Shown piece after piece: positions 1 to 7,599 of a stretch of 16,310 nt of DNA (the first letter of the stretch is position 1; every line of letters starts with the position of its first letter). The notes below the pieces were generated by a model. It did not search any database. It saw nothing but the letters and a program-made list of their open reading frames with translations, and was not told the DNA's origin. This DNA is from JBCDBH01 sp039184055 (lineage in GTDB: Bacteria; Acidobacteriota; Thermoanaerobaculia; Multivoradales; J023): contig JBCDBH010000105.1 of the NCBI GenBank assembly GCA_039184055.1, positions 1 to 16,310 on the forward strand, written 5' to 3'. The position numbers and the translations under genes are program-made.

Positions 1-442
1 CGACATCGATCGTTTTGCTCTGGGTCGGGGGTTCGAGACCCGCCTGATCACGGGGCTGATCCTCAATGGTGCGTGTTTTTTCGTGGTCGAGCACGCGACC
101 GAGCAAGCCCGCGACGACGGTGGCGTCGGCGGGTGGGCCATCGACCACATCGACGAACCATCGATCGGGCTCGGTTGTGTTTGTCTCAGCCATGTCCATC
201 CCGGCCATGTCCGTCTCGCCCGTGCCCGTCTCACTTTCGTCCACCCGCTGGCGCACCAGTGTGATCGGCCCGTCGCTCGCCGCCCAGGCAAAGCGCTCGA
301 CCTCGTCGGCGTCGATCGTCATTACCTTGCGCGCCTGGTCGATCCGCTCCTCGGTCGACAGCAGGTCACGCTCGACGAACAAGATGAAGGTCGCCAAGCC
401 GACGACGATCATCGCCAGGATGATCAGCGTGCGGTTGCTCAT
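1..442 (-). CDS. DUF4340 domain-containing protein, N-terminal part (cut by window edge)
   Basis: The reverse strand reads from an ATG at 442 without a stop to the left window edge, giving about 147 residues. It opens with MSNRTLIILAMIVVGLATFI, a single N-terminal membrane anchor, and continues with an extracytoplasmic segment that includes a Met/Thr/Glu-rich stretch (about residues 71-87) and the phrase DRWFVDVVDGPPADA, typical of DUF4340 proteins. Its ATG overlaps the stop of the GldG-like gene by four bases (ATGA), so translation is probably coupled. DUF4340 proteins commonly follow GldG in Gld-type ABC operons, and the order here matches. Their biochemical role is not established; an accessory role in the envelope transporter is inference. 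The C-terminus lies outside the window. Confidence 0.8.
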   Translation of the reverse strand, partial: MSNRTLIILAMIVVGLATFILFVERDLLSTEERIDQARKVMTIDADEVERFAWAASDGPITLVRQRVDESETGTGETDMAGMDMAETNTTEPDRWFVDVVDGPPADATVVAGLLGRVLDHEKTRTIEDQPRDQAGLEPPTQSKTIDV

Positions 443-2052
443 CGCCGACGACGCATCCACACCCACACGCCGGTCATCGCCGCCAGCCCCGGGAGAAACA
501 AAACGACCACCGCGAGCAGCGTCGACAGCTCACCCCAACCGAGCAGCAATTGCGTCATCTCGGGCTCGCGTGGCGGAATCGCCAGCAGGCGCTCACGTTC
601 GACGAGCCAGTTGAGCGAGTTGAGCAACAGAGCGGCGTTGGCAACGTTGACGATGGCGCGATCGGAGGCGAAATCGAAGTCGCCGAAGACGATCATGCGC
701 GTCCGTCTGACGGGCTCCGGATCGACCGACTCCGCTGCGCTCGCGGCAACATCGGTCTCCTCACCGACCGGGCTCGGCTCGTTCGCCGTTGGCACTGGAT
801 CGACCACAGGCACCGGATCGCTCACGGGCGTCGGATCGATCGTGCGCTCGACCGCCACCGCGAGCGGAACCGGACCGGCGAGATCACCGGCGTCTTCGTC
901 GTAGGCGATCGACGCCAGCGTCTCGAGATCGGTCTCGGCCCAGCTCTCCAAGCTCGAACGCACCAGCGGCACGATCTCCAGACCGGCACGCTCGCTGTCG
1001 GCGGGACGCACCGAACGCGCCGCTGGAAAAAGCACCGGATCACCGATGACCGCCAGCGTCTCGACCACGGGATGGTTGCCCCAATTGTCGGTAAAGACGG
1101 TTTCGGGACCATAGATCGGCAGCCGCTGGTTGGGATCGATGACGATATCCGTCCCCAATGCCACCCCCCAGGTGGCCAGCCAGTCGACCAGGGTGCTGGT
1201 GGCCAGGGCGCCGGTCGCCGAGAGCGGTGGATCGACCAGGATCAACATCCGCCCACCGGCTTCGAGATAGCGATCGAAGACCGCCAGCTCGGGCGCCGTG
1301 ATGCCGCTGGTCGGCCCGGCGACGATCACCAAATCCGTGTTGGCGGGCACCCGCTCGGCGCCCAACGACCCCCAGGTCGCATAGGCGAAATTGTCACGAC
1401 CGAGCAGCTCGGCCACCGCGCTCATCCGTCGATCGATGGCTTCGGGCGACGCCTCACCGTGACCGCTGACGAAAAGAATCCGCCGCTGCTCGGGCTCGGC
1501 GAGATCGAGCAAGGCACCGGTGATCACCTGCTCGCCTTGAAACGCCCGCAAACGCGGCGCCTCACCCATCTGCACTCCGCTCAGATCGACATCGGCGACC
1601 TCGGACAGATCGAGCACGCGTCGATCGTCTCCCGCCGCCACCACGATCACCTCGGAGCGCTCGACGCCGTGACGCGCCATCAAATCCTGCGCCGCGAGCA
1701 GGTCACGCGCCGGGTCGATGACATCGGTGGTGATGCGGTCGCTGGCGCCGCGATAGCGCTCCAGGAGCTCGACGATGGCCCGCGCCAGCTCCTCGTCGGG
1801 AGCGGTGGTGATCATGACGATCTCGACATCGCGATCGAGCTCGGCGGCCACCGCGCGACTCTTGTCCGACAGGGTGTAGAGCTGGCTCGCGGTCCAATCG
1901 AGGCGCTGCCAATGACGCATCCCGAGGTAATTCACCCCGACGAAAACGAGCACCGCCAAGATCACCCCGATCCACACGGTGGGGACCGGTGAGCCTTGAC
2001 GCCGAGTTGCGGTCGTCTCCTCGACAGACTTGTCCGTATGGGGATCGCTCAT
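439..2052 (-). CDS. GldG-like ABC transporter auxiliary membrane protein
   Basis: This 537-residue protein fits the GldG / ABC_transp_aux family, the extracytoplasmic partner of Gld-type ABC transporters. A short cytoplasmic N-terminus is followed by a membrane segment (about 26-42), the conserved patch WTASQLYTLSDKSR (53-66), a large extracytoplasmic domain with FVSGHGE (194-200) and a final membrane helix (about 508-532) ending in an Arg cluster. MIVFGDFDFASD (453-464) followed by NALLLNSLNWL-like sequence is the usual family C-terminal block. Residues about 403-448 form an Ala/Pro/Val/Asp-rich insert with DPTPVS, DPVPVV and DPVPTA repeats. The ATG at 2052 lies nine bases after the permease stop, and the gene overlaps the DUF4340 gene by four bases. 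Family assignment is solid; the transported substrate is unknown. Confidence 0.88.
   Translation of the reverse strand: MSDPHTDKSVEETTATRRQGSPVPTVWIGVILAVLVFVGVNYLGMRHWQRLDWTASQLYTLSDKSRAVAAELDRDVEIVMITTAPDEELARAIVELLERYRGASDRITTDVIDPARDLLAAQDLMARHGVERSEVIVVAAGDDRRVLDLSEVADVDLSGVQMGEAPRLRAFQGEQVITGALLDLAEPEQRRILFVSGHGEASPEAIDRRMSAVAELLGRDNFAYATWGSLGAERVPANTDLVIVAGPTSGITAPELAVFDRYLEAGGRMLILVDPPLSATGALATSTLVDWLATWGVALGTDIVIDPNQRLPIYGPETVFTDNWGNHPVVETLAVIGDPVLFPAARSVRPADSERAGLEIVPLVRSSLESWAETDLETLASIAYDEDAGDLAGPVPLAVAVERTIDPTPVSDPVPVVDPVPTANEPSPVGEETDVAASAAESVDPEPVRRTRMIVFGDFDFASDRAIVNVANAALLLNSLNWLVERERLLAIPPREPEMTQLLLGWGELSTLLAVVVLFLPGLAAMTGVWVWMRRRR
784..837 (-). repeat. Three degenerate 18-bp tandem units inside the GldG-like gene
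   Basis: On the coding strand three consecutive 18-base units each begin GATCC and continue with a purine-T/C-GCC pattern. They encode the hexapeptides DPTPVS, DPVPVV and DPVPTA. Adjacent units match at about two-thirds of positions. They lie in the low-complexity linker before the conserved C-terminal block. Confidence 0.7.
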
Positions 2053-2061
2053 GCCATCACC

Positions 2062-2805
2062 TCAACGCCACTTCCGGGCCGCCAGGGCCCGCGTGGTCAG
2101 GAAGAGAAAAAACCCGATGGTCGACAGATAAAAAACCAGCCGTCGCGTATCGACGATGCCGCGACCGAGCTCGTCCATGTGCTGCACCACGTTGACATAG
2201 CCGAGGATCTCCTGGACCACCGGATCACGGGCCAAGAACGCGCCGACCACGCTCAGAACGAGCAGCAAGAGGAAGGCGAAGGTGATCACCGCGGCGATGA
2301 TCTGATTGCGGGTCAGCGACGAGGCGAACAGGCCGATGGCGAGGAAAAGCGCGCCGATCAGGATCACCCCGAGATAACTGCTCGCCACCGGCCCCCAGTC
2401 GACGTCGCCGTGGTAATCGAGCACCAGGGCATAGACCAGCGTCGGCAGCCACAGAAAGAGCCACAGCACCACCACGGCGAGATATTTGCCCACCACCACC
2501 CCGGCCTCGGACACCGGCGCGGTCATCAACATCTCGATCGTGCCCGAACGTCGCTCCTCGGCGAGCAGACGCATGGTCAGGATCGGAGCCACGAAGAGCA
2601 TGATCGGCCAAAAGAAGAAGCCACCGAAGAAGATCGACAGCGGCGCCACGCGCCCGGCCGACATCGGATCACCGAGCAACACCCAGGCGATGTAGCCGAA
2701 CACCACGCCCTGGACGAAGAGGAATCCGGTGAGGATGATCCACGCCAAGGGCGAGACGAAATAGGCGCGTAGCTCGCGCTCGAAGGTCGCCAACAAGCCG
2801 TTCAC
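2062..2805 (-). CDS. ABC-2 type transporter permease (GldF-like)
   Basis: This 247-residue protein is largely hydrophobic, with about six membrane segments (roughly 20-44, 56-78, 103-128, 143-163, 168-191 and 223-240). It carries the block RLLAEERRSGTIEMLMTAPV (79-98), the hallmark coupling-region sequence of GldF-like ABC-2 permeases. The start is GTG at 2805, which overlaps the TGA of the ATPase gene in a GTGA arrangement and implies coupled translation. It should pair with the upstream ATPase and the downstream GldG-like protein as the membrane channel. In Bacteroidetes GldAFG is linked to gliding and type IX secretion, but related operons in other phyla have no proven substrate, so a gliding role is not claimed. 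Confidence 0.9.
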   Translation of the reverse strand: MNGLLATFERELRAYFVSPLAWIILTGFLFVQGVVFGYIAWVLLGDPMSAGRVAPLSIFFGGFFFWPIMLFVAPILTMRLLAEERRSGTIEMLMTAPVSEAGVVVGKYLAVVVLWLFLWLPTLVYALVLDYHGDVDWGPVASSYLGVILIGALFLAIGLFASSLTRNQIIAAVITFAFLLLLVLSVVGAFLARDPVVQEILGYVNVVQHMDELGRGIVDTRRLVFYLSTIGFFLFLTTRALAARKWR

Positions 2806-3911
2806 GACTGCCTCCCGTCGTCTTCGTTGTCCTGGGCCGGATCCGGCACCGTGTCCTCGTCCTCATACGCGCCAGCCTCGGCCTCGGCGGCGCGACGACG
2901 CGAAAGTTCGTCGGCGCGACGCCGCTGGAGCTCATCGTGCGCTTCGATCCGCGCCCGGGTCGCCTCCCGACTGAGGTCGGCGGTCTCGGCCTGGTCACGG
3001 GTGGTGAGACGAACGAAGATGTCCTCCATCGACGGCTTGCGCTCGTAGAGCTCGACCATCGTCCAGCCCCGCGCCACCGCCATCTCGAAGAGGTCACGCC
3101 GCAAATCACGCGCCCCGTCGTGCTCGAGCTCGAAGCTACCGGCGTCGGCGGTGCGCGCGGCGAGCACGCCGTCGAGGGTCGATAGACGCTCCAACCCGTC
3201 GCTGCTGACATTGTCGAAGGTGACCCGCACCACCGGATGACCGGCGGCGCGGCGACGCAGCTCACCGGGCGTGCCTTCGGCGACCAGCCGCCCGCGGTCG
3301 ATGATCAACACGCGATTACACAATTGCTCGACCTCGGGCAGGATGTGGGTCGACAAGAGGAGCGTGCGGCGCGCGCCGATTTCGCGGATCAGCTGACGGA
3401 TGGCGATGATCTGCCGAGGATCGAGACCGACCGTCGGCTCGTCGAGCACCAGCACGGCGGGATCGTGCAGAATCGCCGCCGCCAGCCCGACGCGTTGGCG
3501 ATAGCCCTTCGACAGGGTGCCGATGATCTGCTCGGCGACATCGTCGATCAAGCAGCGTCGCATCGCCTCCTCGATGGCGTCACGTCCGGCGCGGCGCGAC
3601 AGGTGCTGCAGCCGGGCGCGATAGGCGAGGTACTCCCGAACCCGCATGTCGGGATAAAGCGCCACGTTCTCGGGGAGATAACCGATCTGACGACGCGCCG
3701 CCTCGGGATCACGAAAAAGATCGTGCCCGGCGACGGTGACCGTGCCCCCCGACGGCGGCAGAAATCCGGTGATCATCCGGATCGTCGTGGTCTTGCCGGC
3801 GCCGTTCGGGCCCAGCATGCCGAGAATTTCGCCCTCGGCGACCGAAAAGGTGATGCCGTCGACCGCCGTGAAATCGTCGTAGCGCCGGCTCAGGTCCTGT
3901 GCTTCAATCAT
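2802..3911 (-). CDS. ABC transporter ATP-binding protein (GldA-like) with charged C-terminal tail
   Basis: Cytoplasmic ATPase driving the adjacent permease. Walker A is GPNGAGKT (34-41), the ABC signature is LSKGYRQR (133-140), Walker B is VLVLDEPT (153-160) and the H-loop is STHI (187-190). The frame is open to 3995, but I choose the ATG at 3911: GGAGAG sits four bases upstream and the usual family N-terminus starts there (MIEAQDLSRRY), giving 369 residues. The family normally ends near the SMEDIFVRLT block; here about 63 more residues follow (307-369), first Arg/Ala/Glu-rich and probably helical, then a Glu/Asp-rich end. It is the first gene of the operon. Confidence 0.93.
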   Translation of the reverse strand: MIEAQDLSRRYDDFTAVDGITFSVAEGEILGMLGPNGAGKTTTIRMITGFLPPSGGTVTVAGHDLFRDPEAARRQIGYLPENVALYPDMRVREYLAYRARLQHLSRRAGRDAIEEAMRRCLIDDVAEQIIGTLSKGYRQRVGLAAAILHDPAVLVLDEPTVGLDPRQIIAIRQLIREIGARRTLLLSTHILPEVEQLCNRVLIIDRGRLVAEGTPGELRRRAAGHPVVRVTFDNVSSDGLERLSTLDGVLAARTADAGSFELEHDGARDLRRDLFEMAVARGWTMVELYERKPSMEDIFVRLTTRDQAETADLSREATRARIEAHDELQRRRADELSRRRAAEAEAGAYEDEDTVPDPAQDNEDDGRQS

Positions 3912-4194
3912 CGCGCTCTCCGTTCTCGCGTCGTGTCCGTCGACCCGACGAGGTGGCCTGAGTTTGCCAAAACTCGGCCCGCCTGGCCAAGACACCCCAG
4001 GCCGCTCCCACTACCCATCATCGCCTCCTCCCATCCTCGACAGAGAAAAGACATTCATCGAAATTCCAGATCGCGGTCCCTTTTCCGTGTCGATCTCGCG
4101 TCTCCAGAACAGGAAGACATTACAGGCTATTGACCGGTGCCGGTTCCCCTTCGTCCCGCCGGTACGAGGTCCAGCCAAGGATCTGGAGGTTTCG
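3912..4194. promoter_or_regulatory. Divergent intergenic region between the ABC operon and the 220-aa gene
   Basis: About 280 bases separate two divergently read genes and should contain both promoters. The ABC operon has a ribosome binding site (GGAGAG) just before 3911; the rightward gene has GGAGG at about 4185-4189. A hairpin at 3955-3979 stands out. A short dyad, ACCGG-TG-CCGGT, lies at 4133-4144. I could not find a convincing -35/-10 pair in either direction. Confidence 0.5.
3955..3979. other. 10-bp hairpin in the divergent leader
   Basis: GAGTTT (3960-3965) and AAACTC (3970-3975) pair around a GCCA loop. Outer GGCC (3955-3958) pairs with GGCC (3976-3979), leaving one bulged T. There is no T-run on either side, so it does not look like an intrinsic terminator. 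It sits about 45 bases upstream of the ATPase start and could be an operator or an RNA leader structure. Confidence 0.45.
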
Positions 4195-4857
4195 ATGCAT
4201 CAGGCGACGCGAGCCACTTTGGCCGACGCAATCGTCCATCCGTACGTTCCGTCCAGCGGTCGCACCCTGACCGCCGAAGCATTGCGCGAGCGTACATTCT
4301 GGGCGCTCTACCTGGAAACCAACGACACGGTCGACTCGCTGGCCGACACCGTGTTGTCACGGCTGACCAAGCAATCCGAGGCCCATTTGCTGTCGCTCGA
4401 CCCCGAGTGTCGGCAACGCATTCAAGCGCGTCTGCGCGACGACGCGATCAGTCGTCTGCGTCGTCTCGCGATCACCGACGAGCAATTCGACCGCGCCTGT
4501 GGCCATCCGACCTTGCTCGCCGAGCTCGCGCTCGAAGCTCAAGGCCACTATCTCACCGCCGCCGCGCTGCACGCGATCAATCACGACAATCTCGCCGAAG
4601 TGCTCGACAACGAGAAGCTCCTGGCGTTGCGCTTCAAGGTCGCGCGCGCCCTGGTCAGCGCCGACGGCATCGAGAACATCACCCGAGGCATCGCGGTCAT
4701 GGAGCAAGCCCTCGATCACATCCGTGACGATCAGCGTGGTCGCCAATTGCGTGCCGATGTGCTCGCCTGGCTCAGCCGGCGGTACGCCGAGCTCGGTTTC
4801 GAGGAGGAAGCGGCGCACGCCCGCGCCCGCGCCACCGACGTCGTCGAACAAACCTGA
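4195..4857 (+). CDS. Hypothetical all-helical protein, 220 residues
   Basis: I do not recognise this gene. The ATG at 4195 is preceded by a strong GGAGG at suitable distance, so it is preferred over the open frame reaching back to 3964. The protein is soluble, with no signal peptide or membrane segment, and looks almost entirely helical and rich in Ala, Leu, Arg, Asp and Glu. Clear pieces are RERTFWALYLETNDTVDSLA (31-50), an Arg-rich helical stretch (72-92), LAELALEAQGHYLTAAALHA (108-127) and a TPR-like end, LSRRYAELGFEEEAAHARAR (193-212). A helical-repeat or scaffold role is possible but is inference. It stands alone, divergent from the ABC operon and convergent with epmB. Codon use resembles its neighbours, which supports it being a real gene. 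Confidence 0.8.
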   Translation: MHQATRATLADAIVHPYVPSSGRTLTAEALRERTFWALYLETNDTVDSLADTVLSRLTKQSEAHLLSLDPECRQRIQARLRDDAISRLRRLAITDEQFDRACGHPTLLAELALEAQGHYLTAAALHAINHDNLAEVLDNEKLLALRFKVARALVSADGIENITRGIAVMEQALDHIRDDQRGRQLRADVLAWLSRRYAELGFEEEAAHARARATDVVEQT

Positions 4858-4872
4858 GGCCGCGGCCTCAGG
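4853..4872. terminator. 20-bp perfect palindrome holding both convergent stop codons
   Basis: CCTGAGGCC-GC-GGCCTCAGG reads the same on both strands. The TGA of the rightward 220-residue gene (4855-4857) and the TGA of leftward epmB (4868-4870) lie symmetrically in its arms. As RNA it would form a GC-rich stem from either direction. No T-run follows, so it is at best a bidirectional terminator or 3'-end stabiliser of non-classical type. Confidence 0.5.
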
Positions 4873-5935
4873 CTGTCCGGGCGTCGATCGAAGCACCCGT
4901 GATCACCGGGGTCTTCGCGGTCGCCCCTGGCACCTCACGCACCAATCGAGGTACCAGATAACCGGGGAGTCGCTCGCGTAGCGAGTCGTGGAGACGGTCC
5001 GCGCGACCGATCTCGACATCGAAATGCGCCGCGCCCGCGACCCGGTCGAGCAGGTGCAAGTAGTACGGCAAGACCCGAGCGCGGTCGAGCGCCCGGGACA
5101 ACGCCACCAACACCTCGGCGTCGTCATTGACTCCGGCGAGCAAGACCGCCTGATTGAGCATGACGACACCCGAGGCGGTCAGACGCTCGCACGCCGCGAC
5201 CACCGCGTCGTCGATCTCACGCGGATGGTTGGCGTGCACCACCATCACCGGCCGTAGCCGTGTTTGCCCGAGCCACGCTAGCAAGGCGTCGTCGACCCGC
5301 TCGGGCAGCACGATCGGCAAACGCGTGTGAATCCGCAGCCGTTCGACATGCGGGATCGCCGCCACCTCGTCGGCGAGCGCGGCGAGACGGTCGTCGCGCA
5401 CCGACAGCGGATCCCCTCCCGACCAGATCACCTCTTCGATATCCGACCGCGCGGCGATGTACGCGAGCGCCGGCCCGAGGTCGCGCACGTGCTCATCGTA
5501 GGGAAAATGCCGTCGAAAGCAGTAGCGACAGTGAATGGCGCACGCTCCGGTGACGGTGAGCAACACGCGACCGTGGTACTTGTGCAGCAAGCCGGGAACG
5601 GGTGACATCGCCGCTTCGGCGAGCGGATCGTGGTCGAAGCCCGGCACCGTCTTCATCTCGGCGCCGATCGGCAGGACCTGACGCAAGAGCGGATCGTCGG
5701 GATCGCCGGGCCGCATCCGCGCCACATAGCTCTCCGGCACGCGCAGACGAAACGCGCGATGCGCCGCGACGTCGGCGTCCATCCGCGTGGCGTCGAGCCC
5801 GAGTCGATCGAGCAGCTCACCGAGCTGCGATGGCCCTTTCGCCAGGGCCCGTTGCCAGGCCGGAACGACCCGGGGTGTCGCGGTCGAAGGCGTGTCGAGC
5901 GGGGTGCTTGGCGTCGGAACGCTACGCGGTATCAT
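4868..5935 (-). CDS. epmB: EF-P (R)-beta-lysine pathway lysine 2,3-aminomutase EpmB
   Basis: Radical SAM, PLP-dependent lysine 2,3-aminomutase that converts L-alpha-lysine to beta-lysine for attachment to EF-P. The 4Fe-4S motif is CAIHCRYC (Cys132, 136, 139), followed by FRRHFPY typical of EpmB. SGGDPL is at 172-177, and PYYLHLLDRVAGAAHFDV (290-307) is diagnostic. Lys341 in the terminal AKTPV is the expected PLP lysine. At 355 residues it is slightly longer than E. coli EpmB, with a Pro/Thr-rich N-terminus (about 1-26). The ATG at 5935 has no good ribosome binding site nearby (AAGG is about 14 bases away), so the transcript may be leaderless or poorly initiated. It is divergent from efp-epmA, which confirms the pathway. 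Confidence 0.94.
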   Translation of the reverse strand: MIPRSVPTPSTPLDTPSTATPRVVPAWQRALAKGPSQLGELLDRLGLDATRMDADVAAHRAFRLRVPESYVARMRPGDPDDPLLRQVLPIGAEMKTVPGFDHDPLAEAAMSPVPGLLHKYHGRVLLTVTGACAIHCRYCFRRHFPYDEHVRDLGPALAYIAARSDIEEVIWSGGDPLSVRDDRLAALADEVAAIPHVERLRIHTRLPIVLPERVDDALLAWLGQTRLRPVMVVHANHPREIDDAVVAACERLTASGVVMLNQAVLLAGVNDDAEVLVALSRALDRARVLPYYLHLLDRVAGAAHFDVEIGRADRLHDSLRERLPGYLVPRLVREVPGATAKTPVITGASIDARTA

Positions 5936-6036
5936 GCGCGGACGTTACCTTCGTACGGGAACGTGAAGCAACCTGACCTGACGTCCCGACCGCCGGGCAT
6001 GATCATCGCGCGCGCCGCGCGCCCCAGGAGTCTCTG
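5936..6036. promoter_or_regulatory. Divergent promoter region epmB / efp with a 23-bp dyad
   Basis: About 100 bases control two divergent genes of one pathway. A dyad at 5942-5964 has arms ACGTTACC and GGGAACGT (one mismatch) around a 7-base spacer, only seven bases from the epmB start, where it could act as an operator. A GC-only hairpin, GCGCGC (6008-6013) with GCGCGC (6017-6022), sits just before the efp ribosome binding site AGGAG (6026-6030). No clear -10/-35 elements could be assigned. Confidence 0.45.
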
Positions 6037-6606
6037 ATGGCGACCTATTCCACCAACCAATTCAAAAACGGCATGAAAGTCATGCTCGATGGCGATCCGT
6101 GCTCGATGATCGATGTCGAATTCGTCAAACCGGGTAAAGGCCAGGCGTTCACCCGGGTCAAGCTGCGCAATCTGCTGTCCGGTCGCGTGCTCGAAAAGAC
6201 CTTCAAGTCGGGCGAGTCGATCGAAGCCGCCGACGTCATGGAAACGCAGATGCAATACCTCTACAACGACGGCAGCCACTGGCATTTCATGGTGCCGTCG
6301 AGCTTCGAGCAATATCCCGCCGACGAAAACGCGGTGGGCGACGTGGCGCAGTGGCTCAAAGAAGAGGACATGTGCGACGTCACCCTGTGGAACGGCAACC
6401 CGATCTCGGTGACCCCGCCCAATTTCGTCATCCTCACCGTCACCCAAACCGATCCGGGTCTGCGTGGTGACACCTCGTCGGGTGGTAGCAAGCCGGCCAC
6501 CCTGCAGACCGGCGCGGTGGTGCGCGTGCCGCTCTTCATCAACGAAGGCGACGTGCTCAAGATCGACACGCGTAGCGGCGAATACGTCTCACGCGCCAAA
6601 GAGTGA
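6037..6606 (+). CDS. efp: Elongation factor P
   Basis: Translation factor that binds between the P and E sites of the ribosome and relieves stalling at polyproline. The 189-residue length is standard. Three domains are present: the N-terminal KOW-like domain with KPGKGQAF and Lys34 at the loop tip, where EpmA attaches beta-lysine; the middle domain with LYNDGSHWHFM; and the C-terminal domain with NGNPISVTPPNFV and DTRSGEYVSR. The sequence closely follows the E. coli type rather than the arginine-rhamnosylated type, in agreement with the adjacent epmA and epmB. AGGAG lies six bases before the ATG. The stop overlaps the epmA start (GTGA), so the two are co-translated. Confidence 0.97.
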   Translation: MATYSTNQFKNGMKVMLDGDPCSMIDVEFVKPGKGQAFTRVKLRNLLSGRVLEKTFKSGESIEAADVMETQMQYLYNDGSHWHFMVPSSFEQYPADENAVGDVAQWLKEEDMCDVTLWNGNPISVTPPNFVILTVTQTDPGLRGDTSSGGSKPATLQTGAVVRVPLFINEGDVLKIDTRSGEYVSRAKE

Positions 6607-7583
6607 GCGCTTGGCGGCCGACGGCCGACCTCGACACCCTTCGTGAACGGGCGCGGATCGCCGGATCGATTCGCGCCTTTTTCGCGTCGCGCGACGTGCT
6701 CGAAGTCGCCACCCCGCTGCTCGCCGCCGCCCCGGTCACCGATCCGCATCTCGCCAGTCTCGAGACCGAGGCTAGGATCGACGTCGAACCTTCCACGCTC
6801 TATCTGCAAACCTCACCCGAATACCACATGAAGCGGCTGCTCGCCGCCGGCAGTGGACCGATCTACCAGCTCGCCCGCGCCTGTCGCGACGACGAAAGCG
6901 GCGCGCGGCACAATCTCGAATTCACCATGCTCGAGTGGTATCGACCGGGCTTCGACCATCACGCGTTGATGGACGAGGTCGAGGCGCTGCTAGGCGAGAT
7001 CCTGCCCGACACGACGGCTTCGCGATCGACCTATCGCGAGGTCTTCCAGCGTCACGCCGGTATCGATCCACACACCGCCAGCGTCGCCGCGCTCCGCGAC
7101 GCCACCAGGCGGCTGGGAATCGATGTCGATGATCTCGGCGATGACCGTGACACCTGGCTGCATCTTCTGCTCGCCACGGTGATCGAGCCTCGGCTCGGCG
7201 TCACCGACGACGGCGATCTCGCAATCGCCTTCGTCCACGACTTCCCGGCGTCCCAAGCCGCCCTGGCCAAAATCCGTCATGAGCCGGGCAGGCCCACGGT
7301 CGCCGAACGCTTCGAGGTCTTTATCGGTGGCATCGAGCTCGCCAACGGCTTTCACGAGCTCACCGACGCTACCGAGCAGCGCGCCCGCTTCGAAAGCGAT
7401 CTCGCGCAGCGTGAACGACTCGGGCTGCCCACCGTGCCAATCGACGAACGACTGCTCGCCGCGCTCGAACACGGTCTGCCACCGTGCGCCGGCGTCGCGC
7501 TCGGCTTCGATCGTCTGGTGATGCTCGCCACCGGCAGCGATCACATCGACGAGGTGATCGCCTTTCCGGCGTCGAGGGCTTAG
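6603..7583 (+). CDS. epmA: EF-P lysine ligase EpmA (PoxA/GenX/YjeA)
   Basis: Class II lysyl-tRNA-synthetase-like ligase, without an anticodon-binding domain, that adenylates beta-lysine and transfers it to EF-P Lys34. The 326 residues match E. coli EpmA closely in length. Motif 2 region is YLQTSPEYHMKRLL (67-80), followed by FTMLEWYR. The substrate pocket block ELANGFHEL and the motif 3 block GVALGFDRLVMLA are intact. The start is GTG at 6603, overlapping the efp stop by four bases, so dosage is tied to its substrate. No epmC (EF-P hydroxylase) is visible here. The gene ends 16 bases from the convergent ClpX-like gene with no obvious terminator. Confidence 0.95.
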   Translation: MSAWRPTADLDTLRERARIAGSIRAFFASRDVLEVATPLLAAAPVTDPHLASLETEARIDVEPSTLYLQTSPEYHMKRLLAAGSGPIYQLARACRDDESGARHNLEFTMLEWYRPGFDHHALMDEVEALLGEILPDTTASRSTYREVFQRHAGIDPHTASVAALRDATRRLGIDVDDLGDDRDTWLHLLLATVIEPRLGVTDDGDLAIAFVHDFPASQAALAKIRHEPGRPTVAERFEVFIGGIELANGFHELTDATEQRARFESDLAQRERLGLPTVPIDERLLAALEHGLPPCAGVALGFDRLVMLATGSDHIDEVIAFPASRA

Positions 7584-7599
7584 GGCGTCGTCGAGCAGA

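Noticed and set aside
550..1992. A 480-codon plus-strand frame opposite the GldG-like gene
   Set aside because: Antisense to a well-supported family member; low-complexity His/Arg/Asp/Gln translation without motifs.
2802..3995. Longer start of the ABC ATPase at 3995
   Set aside because: The extra 28 residues are not family-like and the ATG at 3911 has a good ribosome binding site.
4857..7583. A novel system in the epmB/efp/epmA region
   Set aside because: All three are well-known EF-P pathway genes with intact key residues; only the arrangement is of interest.
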